Shown here piece after piece: positions 19,443 through 28,443 of a stretch of DNA of 64,000 nt (position 1 is its first letter; the number at the start of each line of letters is the position of its first letter). The position numbers were made by a program, and so were the translations under genes. The notes under the pieces are model-generated. The model was not told where the DNA came from. It made no database searches and worked only from the letters and a program-made list of their open reading frames with translations. The DNA is taken from contig NZ_UNRA01000005.1 of NCBI RefSeq assembly GCF_900537075.1, positions 205,535 to 269,534 on the forward strand. The letters run 5' to 3'. The DNA is from Tropicibacter sp. Alg240-R139 (lineage in GTDB: Bacteria > Pseudomonadota > Alphaproteobacteria > Rhodobacterales > Rhodobacteraceae).

Positions 19443-20659
19443 AGCGTTCTGGCGGCGCGTTTGACGCCCCATGCGGTCAGCACGTTTACTGCGATGAAAT
19501 AGACCGCAACGCCGATAAGCTGATTGTCGAATCCTACGCCAAGGTCGATCAGCGCCCCGGTGATAGCGGGACCAATAGCAGATCCCAGAACCATGACAGC
19601 TGTGGCCAAAGCTTTGATCGCTCCGATGTGTGCGGTGCCATAGAAGTCCGCCCAGAATGCCGGAATCAAAGTCGCAATTGCGCCGCTAGTCAGGCCTAGA
19701 AACACAAACCCTGCTAGCGCATCAGGCAGGGACTTGCCCAAGGCGAAGCATAAGAATCCAGCGACAAAGGGCAGCATGTAATAGGACATCAACCGCGATG
19801 TGCCGAACCTGTCCAACGCCCAGCCAGTCGTCAGCATCGCCGCAATTCCTGCGACGGTATAGACCGGGAACAAGGACACCAGTTGGATATGAGACCAACC
19901 TTTGATGTCTGCCAGATGAACTTGGTGAAAGAACAGCGCAGTCACAAAGGCCGATGGTCCCAAGATCGCAGGGATCAAGACCCAAAACAACGGATGCCGC
20001 AGTGCTTGGCCCCGCGTCCAATGACGCCCCTCCATCCCGGTGCTGGAATTGCTTTTGGCCAGGCTTTGCGGTGTCCGCTCATGCCGGAGCAACAAGATCA
20101 ACGCTGGTATACCCAAAGCACAAATGCCGGCGCTGATGATCCACAAGGTTTGCCAATGGATATGGAGCATTGCAGTGACGAAGATGAGCGGTAGCAGCGC
20201 CTCACCAACTGCAAACCCCAATGTCGCGATAGAAAGCGCCCGTCCGCGTGTGGCCGTAAACCATCTCGCCATGGCAACCATCGCAAGATGGCTGCTCATC
20301 CCCTGTCCAAAGAACCGCAGTAGAAAGACGCTGAACGGCAGGGCCCAGACCCATGTGTTCAACCCCATGACCAAACAGGCGATAACCAGTCCGGTCAAAA
20401 TCAGTGGCCCCAACAGGCGCACGCGAAAGAAATCTGTTGCGACACCAGCCCAGACCATAACACCCGCAGATACCATGGTACCCAGTGAATACAGGCCACC
20501 CCATTCTCCATGGCTCAGATCGAATGCCTCGCGAATTTCGCCGGCAAAGACCGAGATGAAAAAGGTCTGGCCGAAGCTGGATAAAAACGTCAGCACGCCA
20601 CCCGCAGCCAGCCACCGGGCGTTCAGCGTCAAAAACTCCAGCGCGGATTGTAGTTTCAC
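19439..20659 (-). CDS. Major facilitator superfamily transporter
   Basis: A 406-residue MFS porter with about 12 hydrophobic segments. The TM2-TM3 loop carries a partial family motif (GVATDFFRVRLLG), and a cytoplasmic central loop (RHERTPQSLAKSNSSTG) splits the two halves. The MFS signature in the second half is GWALDRFGTSR. The substrate cannot be called. The start overlaps the stop of the upstream lipoprotein hydrolase gene by four bases, so the two are one transcript. Confidence 0.85.
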   Translation of the reverse strand: MKLQSALEFLTLNARWLAAGGVLTFLSSFGQTFFISVFAGEIREAFDLSHGEWGGLYSLGTMVSAGVMVWAGVATDFFRVRLLGPLILTGLVIACLVMGLNTWVWALPFSVFLLRFFGQGMSSHLAMVAMARWFTATRGRALSIATLGFAVGEALLPLIFVTAMLHIHWQTLWIISAGICALGIPALILLLRHERTPQSLAKSNSSTGMEGRHWTRGQALRHPLFWVLIPAILGPSAFVTALFFHQVHLADIKGWSHIQLVSLFPVYTVAGIAAMLTTGWALDRFGTSRLMSYYMLPFVAGFLCFALGKSLPDALAGFVFLGLTSGAIATLIPAFWADFYGTAHIGAIKALATAVMVLGSAIGPAITGALIDLGVGFDNQLIGVAVYFIAVNVLTAWGVKRAARTL

Positions 20660-21777
20660 CGGTCGTAATTCCCGGTGAACCCACCCTGATCCAGTACGAT
20701 TTCACGCGCGTGGTCAGGTGTCGGATCGGCGCCCTCGGGTAAGAAAAAATCCAAGTTGCCTGGGTCGGAGTCAAAAGTGCTGTCCATCGCCCGAACGGAT
20801 TGTAGCATCGCTATCAGCGTCGGTGATGTCCCCGCCACCAAGTGCGAAGATTGGGCATCCCCCGCAAAAGCTGTTGTATCCACAACACTAATCGGCAAGT
20901 CCGCAACCGCCGCGATTGAAGAGATGTTTCCCAACCGCTGCGCGTCTGAATTTCCACGCAAGCGGCCCGAAATGTTCAATGCTCTGTCTTTCTCGGAAAC
21001 CACCACGACAAACGGCTGCGGCACTTTCTTTAGGCTGCCCATTTGTGATTTGAACAGATCCACGTCGATATCCGGGGACAGCAACACAACGCCGCTTAGA
21101 TTTCGGTCCGCCCAGCCGGGTTCGCGAATGTCGGCTTGTCGCAACATCTCCATCGTTAAGACGGACCCGATGGAATGCGCAACGATAAAGATGTTGTCGA
21201 CACCGGTCGACTTGAGCTTTTGAATAACGCTTTCCAACCCATCGCGTGCGAACAGAACACTGTCATAGTCATAGGCATACCCAAAGGGTTTGCCGCGGCT
21301 GGGCCAGGAATAGATGACCATGGCGCCTGGTAGTTGAATGTCATGGGACAATTGTGCCGCGCGAAAGGCGGTTTCAGTCTGGGTCGAATTATACCCATGC
21401 ACAAAGATGGTGACATCGCGTGAGGGCACGCCTTCTTGCCGGATTTTCTGGTTCAGGCGTTTGGAAAAAGCATCCAGGTTGTTGAATTCCTCTCTCGCGG
21501 CCAGGGTGAATTGTTTGTTTGGGTTTGGGTTAGCATAGGCAAAATCCAATGATCCCGGAGTGCGCGACAGAGGGATGGAAACGGTCAGTTCCAGCAAGCT
21601 AAGAGTTTCAGAGCGGCGATGGGCAAAGCTGCCATCAGCTTCTCTAGTACGCGAGGTTGCGGCGAACACAGTCTTGGGTGTGCCCACGTCCAACGCGCTG
21701 GGCACAACCGGGGAATAGCTGCGATCGGTGCAGGTTGCGAGAAACAGCCCGAAAAACAAAAACAAAAAAATCCGCAC
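20656..21777 (-). CDS. Alpha/beta hydrolase lipoprotein, DUF900 family
   Basis: A 373-residue exported protein. The N-terminus MRIFLFLFFGLFLATC is a lipoprotein signal with lipobox LATC, so the mature protein is probably membrane-anchored in the periplasm. The DUF900 alpha/beta hydrolase core has VTIFVHGYNSTQTET, YSWPSRGKPFGYAYD, the nucleophile motif VAHSIGS and a later acid/histidine region around DTTAFAGDAQSSHLV. Substrate unknown. It follows hslU by about 50 bases on the same strand. Confidence 0.88.
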   Translation of the reverse strand: MRIFLFLFFGLFLATCTDRSYSPVVPSALDVGTPKTVFAATSRTREADGSFAHRRSETLSLLELTVSIPLSRTPGSLDFAYANPNPNKQFTLAAREEFNNLDAFSKRLNQKIRQEGVPSRDVTIFVHGYNSTQTETAFRAAQLSHDIQLPGAMVIYSWPSRGKPFGYAYDYDSVLFARDGLESVIQKLKSTGVDNIFIVAHSIGSVLTMEMLRQADIREPGWADRNLSGVVLLSPDIDVDLFKSQMGSLKKVPQPFVVVVSEKDRALNISGRLRGNSDAQRLGNISSIAAVADLPISVVDTTAFAGDAQSSHLVAGTSPTLIAMLQSVRAMDSTFDSDPGNLDFFLPEGADPTPDHAREIVLDQGGFTGNYDR

Positions 21778-21830
21778 GCCGGATGCTCCTTAAACGAACG
21801 GTACAACGCTAACGGTTTTTTGACTGGCGT

Positions 21831-23138
21831 CTAGAGAACGTAGCGGCTGACATCCGTGGATTGCGCCAGTGCGCCCACGTTTTCCTGAACAAACCCCGCG
21901 TCCACCGTCACCGCGTCGCCCGAGCGGTCGGGGGCAGTGAACGACAGCTCTTCGAACACGCGTTCCATAATGGTGTACAGCCGCCGTGCACCGATGTTTT
22001 CAACAGACTGATTTACGTCAGCAGCAATCTTGGCCAGTGCCGCGATGCCATCGTCGGTGAAGGTGACCGTGACTTCTTCGGTTCCCATCAAGGCGGTGTA
22101 CTGGCGGGTCAGTGCGTTGTCCGTCTCGGTCAGGATGCGCACGAAATCTTCTTCGGTCAGGGCACGCAGTTCCACGCGGATCGGCAAGCGACCCTGAAGT
22201 TCCGGCAACAGGTCCGAGGGCTTGGCGATGTGGAACGCACCAGATGCGATGAACAGGATGTGGTCAGTTTTGACGGGACCATGCTTGGTCGACACGGTGG
22301 TGCCTTCGATCAGGGGCAGCAGATCGCGTTGTACACCTTCGCGGCTGACGTCGCCGCCGCGCGCTTCCGTGCGGGCGCAGACTTTGTCGATTTCGTCCAG
22401 AAAGACGATGCCGTTCTGTTCAACCGATTCCAAAGCGATACGGGTCACGGTTTCATCATCCAACAGCTTGTCGGCCTCTTCGCCGATCAGCACCTCATAG
22501 CTTTCGGAAACCGTCATCTTCTTTCGGGTCGTGCGACCGCCAAGGGCTTTACCGAACATGTCGCCCAGGTTCATCATGCCCATGTTGCCACCAGGCTGAC
22601 CCGGAATTTCAAACATCGACATCGGATTCGAGGAATCAGACAGTTCCAGCTCGATCTCGGTGTCGTCTAGCTCACCTGATTTCAGCTTCTTGCGGAACAT
22701 TTCGCGCGTGCCTTCGCGCGCGTCAGTGCCGGCGATGGCCTCGATCACGCGATCTTCTGCGGCCTTGTAGGCGCGCGCTTTGACGTCTTCACGCATGTAC
22801 TCACGGGTCTGTGCGATCGCAGAATCTACCAGATCACGAACGATTTGCTCGACATCCCGACCGACATAGCCGACTTCGGTGAACTTTGTCGCCTCGATCT
22901 TGATGAAAGGTGCACGGGCCAGTTTGGCCAGACGGCGGCTGATCTCGGTCTTGCCGACGCCGGTGGGGCCAATCATCAGAATGTTCTTGGGATAAACCTC
23001 GTCGCGCAGATCATCGGACAGCTGTTTGCGCCGCCAACGGTTGCGCAGGGCCACGGCGACCGCCCGTTTGGCGTCCTTCTGGCCGATGATGAAACGGTCC
23101 AGTTCAGAAACAATCTCGCGCGGGGTCAGGTCGGTCAT
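21831..23138 (-). CDS. hslU: HslU, ATPase subunit of HslUV protease
   Basis: HslU (435 aa from the ATG at 23138, [14 protein letters not shown]) is the AAA+ unfoldase of the HslUV protease. Walker A is GPTGVGKTE, followed by the [18 protein letters not shown] segment, the intermediate I domain (about residues 110-240), Walker [11 protein letters not shown] and sensor regions. The C-terminus ends in DVSRYVL, the tail that docks into HslV. Its partner hslV lies 1.9 kb away on the same strand, with two opposite-strand genes between. Confidence 0.96.
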   Translation of the reverse strand: MTDLTPREIVSELDRFIIGQKDAKRAVAVALRNRWRRKQLSDDLRDEVYPKNILMIGPTGVGKTEISRRLAKLARAPFIKIEATKFTEVGYVGRDVEQIVRDLVDSAIAQTREYMREDVKARAYKAAEDRVIEAIAGTDAREGTREMFRKKLKSGELDDTEIELELSDSSNPMSMFEIPGQPGGNMGMMNLGDMFGKALGGRTTRKKMTVSESYEVLIGEEADKLLDDETVTRIALESVEQNGIVFLDEIDKVCARTEARGGDVSREGVQRDLLPLIEGTTVSTKHGPVKTDHILFIASGAFHIAKPSDLLPELQGRLPIRVELRALTEEDFVRILTETDNALTRQYTALMGTEEVTVTFTDDGIAALAKIAADVNQSVENIGARRLYTIMERVFEELSFTAPDRSGDAVTVDAGFVQENVGALAQSTDVSRYVL

Positions 23139-23338
23139 GGTCACTCTATCCATTAGGTCATCGGGGAACCTAAGCATGGGCGCGGAAAACACAAGCCGAT
23201 CATGCGCCGTTCACGCCAAAACACGCGCGAAACACGTGTGATCAGGGGCGCGTGAGTTCCTCTTACAAACGCCGCCCGATTGCTCAAATGTCAGCCCAAG
23301 GCAATGACGCCTATGAATTCCAAAAGAGGTCCCCACTC

Positions 23339-23734
23339 ATGATGAACCGTCGTTCTTTGTTCCTGGCCGCAGCCGCATCCGGTATGGCACTGACAATCGC
23401 AAGCACCGGTGCCGCACTGGCTGGTGGTGCCAAGGGCACGTTTACCGGTCTCAGCAATCACGTGACATCGGGTGCGGTCAAAGTGGTCAAGGATGGCGAT
23501 CGCTACATCGTCGAACTGGGTGATGACTTTTCGCTGGATGGTGGCCCCGACCCGCGCGTCGCGTTCGGCAAAGATGGCAAGTACGACCCGGACACCAAGC
23601 TGGGCGCGCTGCTGAACCTGACGGGCAAACAACAATACGCTGTGCCGCCCACAATGGACGTGTCCAAGTTTAACGAAGTCTACATCTGGTGCGAGGTTGC
23701 AGGCGTGCCGCTGGGTGTCGCCAAGATCAATTAA
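23339..23734 (+). CDS. DM13-domain exported protein
   Basis: A 131-residue protein with a twin-arginine-like signal (NRRSLFLAAAASGMAL, with GAALAGG before the likely cleavage). The mature part is a single DM13 domain: FTGLSNHVTSGAVKVVKDGDRYIVELGDDF, then PDPRVAFGKDG and the terminal VYIWCEVAGVPLGVAKI, whose conserved cysteine underlies the proposed redox role of the family. The start is the first of two adjacent ATGs (23339/23342) with AGAGG upstream. A strong hairpin follows the gene. Confidence 0.85.
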   Translation: MMNRRSLFLAAAASGMALTIASTGAALAGGAKGTFTGLSNHVTSGAVKVVKDGDRYIVELGDDFSLDGGPDPRVAFGKDGKYDPDTKLGALLNLTGKQQYAVPPTMDVSKFNEVYIWCEVAGVPLGVAKIN

Positions 23735-23753
23735 GTTAGAAAACAAACTACCG

Positions 23754-23777
23754 CAGAGGCCGATTTTTCGGCCTCTG
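23754..23777 (+). terminator. Terminator after the DM13 gene
   Basis: CAGAGGCCGA (23754-23763) pairs perfectly with TCGGCCTCTG (23768-23777) around a short T loop. The following sequence is only moderately T-rich, but stem strength and location 20 bases after the stop suit a factor-independent terminator. Confidence 0.65.
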
Positions 23778-23847
23778 TCATGCTGTTAGGTGACAATGCG
23801 CCTGTCTGTTACACTCGCCCGAGCAAATTGGATTCAGGGTGGATTTC

Positions 23848-25089
23848 ATGACGAAGATTGCCAAGATAACTTTGTTGTTTGTGGTTTTTGTCGACCTGAT
23901 TGGGCAAGGGCTGGTCTTTCCAATCATCAACTCGTTGATAATGGAAAAAAATTCTGGATTCTTGCCGCAAAACACCCCCATTGGGCAGCGCCACGTGTAC
24001 TATGGGCTGGTGATCGGATGCTTCTTTTTATCCTGGTTTCTGGGCGTTGTGTATGTGTCCAAGGTTTCGGACTCCATTGGGCGTAAGAATGCATTGCTGG
24101 TCTGTCTGGGTGGGGCGTTGGCCGGATACGCCATCACAATCATCGCACTGTATCTCAACAGTCTTGTTTTGCTGATCCTGGGTCGGTCGATCACCGGGTT
24201 CACAGCGGGTAACCAGCCGATTGCCCAGGCGGCGATGATTGATGGCAGCACCGACGCAGCAGATCGTGATCGTAATATGGGCTACATCATCACAGGAGTC
24301 AGCTTTGGTCTTGTTGGTGGCCCAATCATTGGTGCGGTTCTGTCTGACTCTGCCTTGCTAGGCAGTGCTGCAACGCTACGAACCCCGTTTTATGGGGCGT
24401 TTGTTCTGGTCATGATCGCCATTTTTCTTGTGTCCTTTTATTTCAAGGACACCCGCACCGAACGCACGCCCTTCGTGTTTCGCCCTCGCGACATCACTGA
24501 CAGTTTGATCGCCGTTCGCGCGTATCCGATGGTTTTGAAAATCCTGCCCGTCTATGCGCTATTCATGATTGCCAACGTTACATTCTATGTATTTGTCGAC
24601 AACTTCCTGACCAGTGCCTGGGGCTACGGAGTGATTGGCGGCAGTATGGCGATGGTGGTTATTGGGGTCGCACTGGCGTTTTCCAGCACGTTCCTCGTGA
24701 AACCGGCACAAGAGCGGTTCAGCAAACACTCCATCATCCGAGCTTCGCTTGTGTTGATGGTGATTTGCGGAATTGCTTTCGCCTTTAGCCCCAATGGAGT
24801 CTTAAGTTACGTCCCGGTGTTCTTTTTCTATTTTTTCTTCGGTGTCTCGTACCCGACCATATTGGGTGTGTTCTCTTCCAGCGTAAGCGAGGCAGATCAG
24901 GGGTGGGTCATGGGCGTTACCACGGCGGTGTTTTGCCTTGCGGGTGGAGTGATGTCCCTGATCGGCGGCGGATTGATGAGCGTGGACATTCGCCTACCCT
25001 ACTACATCGTTGTCCTCTCAGCCCTTTTGGGGCTGATCGGAATGTATCGAAGCTGGAAAGGAAAAGAGATCGCGGCCCTGCTGGCCTAG
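23848..25089 (+). CDS. Major facilitator superfamily transporter
   Basis: A 413-residue MFS porter with 12 predicted membrane helices. TM1 contains the TCR/TetA-like [12 protein letters not shown] motif, and the loop after TM2 has [12 protein letters not shown], the classical motif A (GxxxDxxGRK). A TM5-like motif occurs in [16 protein letters not shown]. The general pattern is that of drug/metabolite efflux DHA1 members, but the substrate is unknown. The ATG at 23848 has AGGG upstream; an in-frame GTG lies three codons earlier. The 3' end overlaps convergent hslV by four bases. Confidence 0.87.
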   Translation: MTKIAKITLLFVVFVDLIGQGLVFPIINSLIMEKNSGFLPQNTPIGQRHVYYGLVIGCFFLSWFLGVVYVSKVSDSIGRKNALLVCLGGALAGYAITIIALYLNSLVLLILGRSITGFTAGNQPIAQAAMIDGSTDAADRDRNMGYIITGVSFGLVGGPIIGAVLSDSALLGSAATLRTPFYGAFVLVMIAIFLVSFYFKDTRTERTPFVFRPRDITDSLIAVRAYPMVLKILPVYALFMIANVTFYVFVDNFLTSAWGYGVIGGSMAMVVIGVALAFSSTFLVKPAQERFSKHSIIRASLVLMVICGIAFAFSPNGVLSYVPVFFFYFFFGVSYPTILGVFSSSVSEADQGWVMGVTTAVFCLAGGVMSLIGGGLMSVDIRLPYYIVVLSALLGLIGMYRSWKGKEIAALLA

Positions 25090-25637
25090 ATCTTTTCGAT
25101 CGTCAGTCTACCGTTGGTGTAGACGCAGATGTCTGCCGCGATCGCCATGGCATCACGGGCCACCGCTTCGGCGTCCTTGTCGCTGTCCATCATCGCGCGC
25201 GCGGCTGCGAGTGCGAAATTGCCGCCCGACCCGATGGCCGCGACGTTGTGTTCAGGTTCCAGAACGTCCCCGGCCCCAGTGATCACGAACATGTCTTTGC
25301 CGTCAGTCACGATCAGCATCGCTTCGAGTTTTTGCAGGTATTTGTCGGTGCGCCAGTCCTTGGCCAGTTCAACGCTTGCGCGCGCTAGCTGTCCGGGGGT
25401 TGCTTCCAGTTTGGTTTCCAAGCGCTCCAACAAGGTGAATGCATCCGCAGTGGAACCGGCGAAACCGCAGACCACATCAAACCCGCCCGGAGATAGACGG
25501 CGCACCTTGCGTGCCGTGCCTTTGATGACGGTCTGACCCAGGCTCACCTGCCCGTCACCCGCGATCACGACCTCATCGCCTTTTTTCACGCCGATGATGG
25601 TTGTTCCGTGCCAACCGGGGAATTGATCGTCTGCCAT
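25086..25637 (-). CDS. hslV: HslV, peptidase subunit of HslUV protease
   Basis: HslV (183 aa) forms the proteolytic dodecamer capped by HslU. After a short propeptide ([11 protein letters not shown]) the mature chain should begin with the catalytic threonine in TTIIGVKKG; the family signature [26 protein letters not shown] follows, with [17 protein letters not shown] further on. The ATG at 25637 is preferred over one five codons upstream. hslU is not adjacent: a DM13 gene and an MFS gene on the other strand lie between. Confidence 0.96.
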   Translation of the reverse strand: MADDQFPGWHGTTIIGVKKGDEVVIAGDGQVSLGQTVIKGTARKVRRLSPGGFDVVCGFAGSTADAFTLLERLETKLEATPGQLARASVELAKDWRTDKYLQKLEAMLIVTDGKDMFVITGAGDVLEPEHNVAAIGSGGNFALAAARAMMDSDKDAEAVARDAMAIAADICVYTNGRLTIEKI

Positions 25638-25664
25638 GGGTGCCTCCAGCATCTGAGTTGCGAT

Positions 25665-25695
25665 CTATATGGGCTGCGCGGGCAGCAGAGGCAAC
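25665..25695 (-). promoter_or_regulatory. Candidate heat-shock (sigma32-like) promoter of hslV
   Basis: On the minus strand the -10 element CCCATATAG (25673-25665) resembles the RpoH -10 box. A weak -35 GTTGCC (25695-25690) sits 16 bases upstream. Initiation would be about 20 bases before the hslV ATG. The -35 is only a partial match, so this is tentative. Confidence 0.4.
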
Positions 25696-25886
25696 GGGGC
25701 ATCGTGCCTACTGCAATTCCCGTTCCGCTTAAAAATGCAGTTTTCACCCCGATTTTGTGCCGTTTCGCTATGCATTGGACGCAAATCGGGGCTGTTGACT
25801 CAACAATTGTAGGACTCAGCTGACGGTACTACATGAGGCTTACAACCGACACAGGGTCGGCTGGTTTCAAAAAAAGGAAGTGCATC

Positions 25887-26081
25887 ATGGCAACCGTCGC
25901 TAACACAAATGTGCCTTTCGGAGCAGTCGCAACTCTCCGTGTGGTCAACGCATTCGTATCCGTCAAAGAGTCCGTCACCGAATGGAACGAGGCCCGCATC
26001 ACTCGCAAAGCACTGTCCAACCTGTCGGACGACATGCTGAGCGATATTGGCCTGAACCGCTCCGAGATCGCCAACTTCTGA
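25887..26081 (+). CDS. DUF1127 small protein
   Basis: A 64-residue protein whose C-terminal half (WNEARITRKALSNLSDDMLSDIGLNRSEI) is the DUF1127 domain, an arginine-rich helical module. Small DUF1127 proteins in other alphaproteobacteria influence RNA turnover and phosphate or stress responses; the role here is not known. The ATG at 25887 follows AAAAAGGAAG; an upstream in-frame ATG at 25833 is less likely. A strong terminator follows 20 bases after the stop, so it is probably a monocistronic, abundant transcript. Confidence 0.85.
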   Translation: MATVANTNVPFGAVATLRVVNAFVSVKESVTEWNEARITRKALSNLSDDMLSDIGLNRSEIANF

Positions 26082-26101
26082 TCTCGCGTCGCGTTTGACG
26101 G

Positions 26102-26135
26102 AAAAAGCCGCCCCATCCCTCGGGGGCGGCTTTTT
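26102..26135 (+). terminator. Strong intrinsic terminator after the DUF1127 gene
   Basis: AAAAAGCCGCCCC (26102-26114) pairs with GGGGCGGCTTTTT (26123-26135): a GC-rich stem with an 8-base loop and a T run forming the 3' flank. A textbook factor-independent terminator, possibly bidirectional given the A run on the other side. Confidence 0.92.
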
Positions 26136-26479
26136 CATTTCTAGAGTTTGCTCTGAACCGACCCTGTTGCATGGATCATGACTAAGGCGAATTTTCCCCT
26201 CCATCGTCACTCCAGACGATGCTTTCATACGCCGCACGACCGATAGCCTATTTTCATTGGCCAATCTGGGCATCGACCGGTGCCCATGTCGCAGAAAACG
26301 TTGGGAAAACTATGAGGTTCCGATCCGTGCCGCACTGCCGTCGAGGGTGTAAAACAGACACCACTTTTGAAACCTGAAAACTTCAGGGAAGAGACCAAAG
26401 CCTTCTTAAAACATCGAAAGCCAGAGTTTACAGGAAGACAATCACTACTGAGAGAGTTGGGCCGTTTGCCTGGTTTTCA
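26136..26479. other. Gene-free interval between DUF1127 terminator and tetR
   Basis: About 340 bases with no convincing reading frame on either strand and no RNA-gene signature. A long minus-strand open frame that runs through here overlaps the DUF1127 gene and terminator and looks spurious. The interval marks the left edge of the accessory acyl-CoA cluster. Confidence 0.5.
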
Positions 26480-27130
26480 TCAACTAGCCTCTTTCGATAT
26501 ACCGCGCATAAGGATGTCGGCTACCTGTTCAGAATTCATTTTGTGAAGGCGATCAGAAATAGATGCTTGATCGAAGGCGGCGTTGAGCACGAACCGATTG
26601 GCATAAAACCCTTCGGCCGCATGTACGGCTGTAAAATAGAACGACATCGGGTCGACTTTTCTAAAAAGACCCGATTGATAACCCTCTTTCAGTATCTGTT
26701 CCTGTGCTCGGGCTAAGGGGGCAATGAGTTCGGTTGAGATTTTGATAACGCGTTCTTCGGTTGCGTCACGTGTGAGAGCCTGCGTCAGCCGATTGAGATA
26801 GGGAATCTCGTGGTACATATTCAAAAGGCCGATCAGATGCCCGCGCATCTTTTCTCTCGGGTCTAGGCCCGGTCTCTCTAAGAAATTGAAAAATAAATCT
26901 TTTCCGGCACTCAAATCTCTTTCCAACACGGCATAGAGCAGCCCCTCTTTGCTGCCGAAATAGTACTTGATCAAAGCGGCGTTCATTCCGGCCTCTCGCG
27001 AGACCTCACTGAAAGTGAAGTCGATGGAATCCTTGTCACACATCAGCCGGGACACGGCTGCAATCAGCTCGTTTTTGGCAGTCTTGCCTTTGTTTCCAAC
27101 CGGTCTGGAGCCTGTTTCGGTATTCGTCAT
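26480..27130 (-). CDS. TetR-family transcriptional regulator of the acyl-CoA cluster
   Basis: A 216-residue TetR regulator. The N-terminal helix-turn-helix covers about residues 15-65, with FTFSEVSREAGMNAALIKYYFGSKEGLLYAVLERDL, here quoted across two helices, as the recognition region. The C-terminal part is the ligand-binding/dimerisation domain. It adjoins the racemase-hydratase-dehydrogenase-thiolase-ligase run, so an acyl-CoA ligand is a reasonable inference. The ATG at 27130 is used; an in-frame GTG at 27163 would add 11 residues. Confidence 0.88.
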   Translation of the reverse strand: MTNTETGSRPVGNKGKTAKNELIAAVSRLMCDKDSIDFTFSEVSREAGMNAALIKYYFGSKEGLLYAVLERDLSAGKDLFFNFLERPGLDPREKMRGHLIGLLNMYHEIPYLNRLTQALTRDATEERVIKISTELIAPLARAQEQILKEGYQSGLFRKVDPMSFYFTAVHAAEGFYANRFVLNAAFDQASISDRLHKMNSEQVADILMRGISKEAS

Positions 27131-27223
27131 TTCGCTTTCTCGTTGAATTTCCGGCTCTGCCACAGTCGGGTGGGAATCCTTGGCAATCAGTCATAAGCGA
27201 ACGACTTATCGGGGTTCAACCCT

Positions 27224-27239
27224 TTAACTAACGAATTAA
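27224..27239. promoter_or_regulatory. Degenerate operator-like inverted repeat near tetR
   Basis: TTAACTAACGAATTAA lies between the tetR start and the racemase stop. It matches 12 of 16 positions of the core TTAATTGGCCAATTAA of the perfect palindrome upstream of the acyl-CoA dehydrogenase gene. It may be a weak autoregulatory site for the TetR protein. The AT-rich composition makes chance similarity possible. Confidence 0.3.
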
Positions 27240-27305
27240 GTAAGGTGTCTGACGGAGCTCCCTCAATTGCCTCAGTCCACGTTCCGGCCCTGGCAATTGA
27301 GCCTT

Positions 27306-28397
27306 TTACTTACTCCAGGTCAGGACATTCCCGGCGCGGAGTGCGTTGATCTGAGGTTGGGAATACCCGAGCGTTGTCAGAATGGAGTCGGTTGTGGAAC
27401 CTTGACCAACCGGAGCGGTTGGTGATCGGGAACCCGAGCGCGAAAACCGGGGGGCCGGCCGTGCTTGCATGACACCGTCGATCTCGGATAACACGCCGCG
27501 TGCGGCATTTTGCGGGTGATCCATGACTTCATCAAATGTGAGAACCGGTGCGACGCACGCGTCGGTTCCATCAAAGATTTCCTGCCGCTCGTCCCGCGTC
27601 TCCGAGGCAAAAATGCCCTCGTAAACCTTGTGCTTGGCCGGCCAGGTTTCTGCATCGTTCTGGCTCGCAAGTTCAGAGGTATCGAGACCCATCCCTTTGA
27701 TGAGCTGGGCAAAGAATTGCGGTTCCAATGGGCCAACCGAGACGTATTTGTCGTCTTTCGTTCGATAGGCCCGATAAGACGGTGCTCCACCGTCAAGCAA
27801 ATTTGAAGATCGCCTGTTTTGCCACGTTCCATTCGCAAGAAACCCATGGAACATGCTCATCATGGCGGAAACACCATCGACCATGCTGACATCGACGACC
27901 TGCCCTTTTCCAGAGGTTAGACGTTCGATGTAAGCTGACAAAAGGCCAAAAACCATAAACATCGTGCCACCGCCATAGTCTGCCACGAGGTTCAAAGGGG
28001 GCACGGCAGGTTGATTGGCTTGGCCCATTGCGCCTAGGGCACCGGTCAGGGACAAATAATTGATGTCGTGGCCTGCGGTATGCGCCAAGGGCCCGGTTTG
28101 TCCCCAGCCTGTCATCCTGCAATAGATTACATGCTCGTCCAGATCTTTGGGGCCAAGCGAAAGTTTTTCCGTTACGCCGGGCCGAAATCTTTCAATCACA
28201 ATGCTTGCGTCATTGATAAGATTTCGAGTGATTTTCACGCCTTCGGGTGATTTCAGGTTAACAGCGATGGATTGTTTGCCGCGGCGGTTCAGTTCTGTCT
28301 TGTCGGCAGGATATGAAGCACGAACAACGACGATTACCTGTGCCCCGAGGTCCGCCAGTAACTGGCCTGCCAGCGGCCCGGGACCAATTCCGGCCAT
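27306..28397 (-). CDS. Alpha-methylacyl-CoA racemase (CaiB/BaiF family), 5' end interrupted by an in-frame stop
   Basis: A 363-residue open frame of the class III CoA-transferase fold, closest by motif to alpha-methylacyl-CoA racemases, which epimerise 2-methylacyl-CoAs for beta-oxidation: MAGIGPGPLAGQLLADLGAQV, then GWGQTGP, AGHDINYLSLTGALG and PPLNLVADYGGG. The likely original start is the ATG at 28433, just after the hydratase stop, with a GAGGA site upstream; it reads MLGPLAGLTKI, then TAA (28400-28398), then in frame MAGIGPGP. Relatives typically have an acidic residue here, so GAA to TAA is a plausible origin. Reinitiation at the ATG directly after the stop could still give nearly full-length protein. 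Confidence 0.8.
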   Translation of the reverse strand: MAGIGPGPLAGQLLADLGAQVIVVVRASYPADKTELNRRGKQSIAVNLKSPEGVKITRNLINDASIVIERFRPGVTEKLSLGPKDLDEHVIYCRMTGWGQTGPLAHTAGHDINYLSLTGALGAMGQANQPAVPPLNLVADYGGGTMFMVFGLLSAYIERLTSGKGQVVDVSMVDGVSAMMSMFHGFLANGTWQNRRSSNLLDGGAPSYRAYRTKDDKYVSVGPLEPQFFAQLIKGMGLDTSELASQNDAETWPAKHKVYEGIFASETRDERQEIFDGTDACVAPVLTFDEVMDHPQNAARGVLSEIDGVMQARPAPRFSRSGSRSPTAPVGQGSTTDSILTTLGYSQPQINALRAGNVLTWSK

Positions 28398-28443
28398 TTA
28401 AATTTTCGTCAGTCCTGCAAGTGGGCCTAACATGTCCTAATCC

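Noticed and set aside
25800..26273. 157-codon minus-strand open frame
   Set aside because: It runs antisense through the DUF1127 gene and its strong terminator and resembles no family.
27224..27239. A confident TetR operator beside tetR
   Set aside because: Only 12 of 16 positions match the perfect palindrome and the region is AT-rich; kept as a low-confidence feature only.
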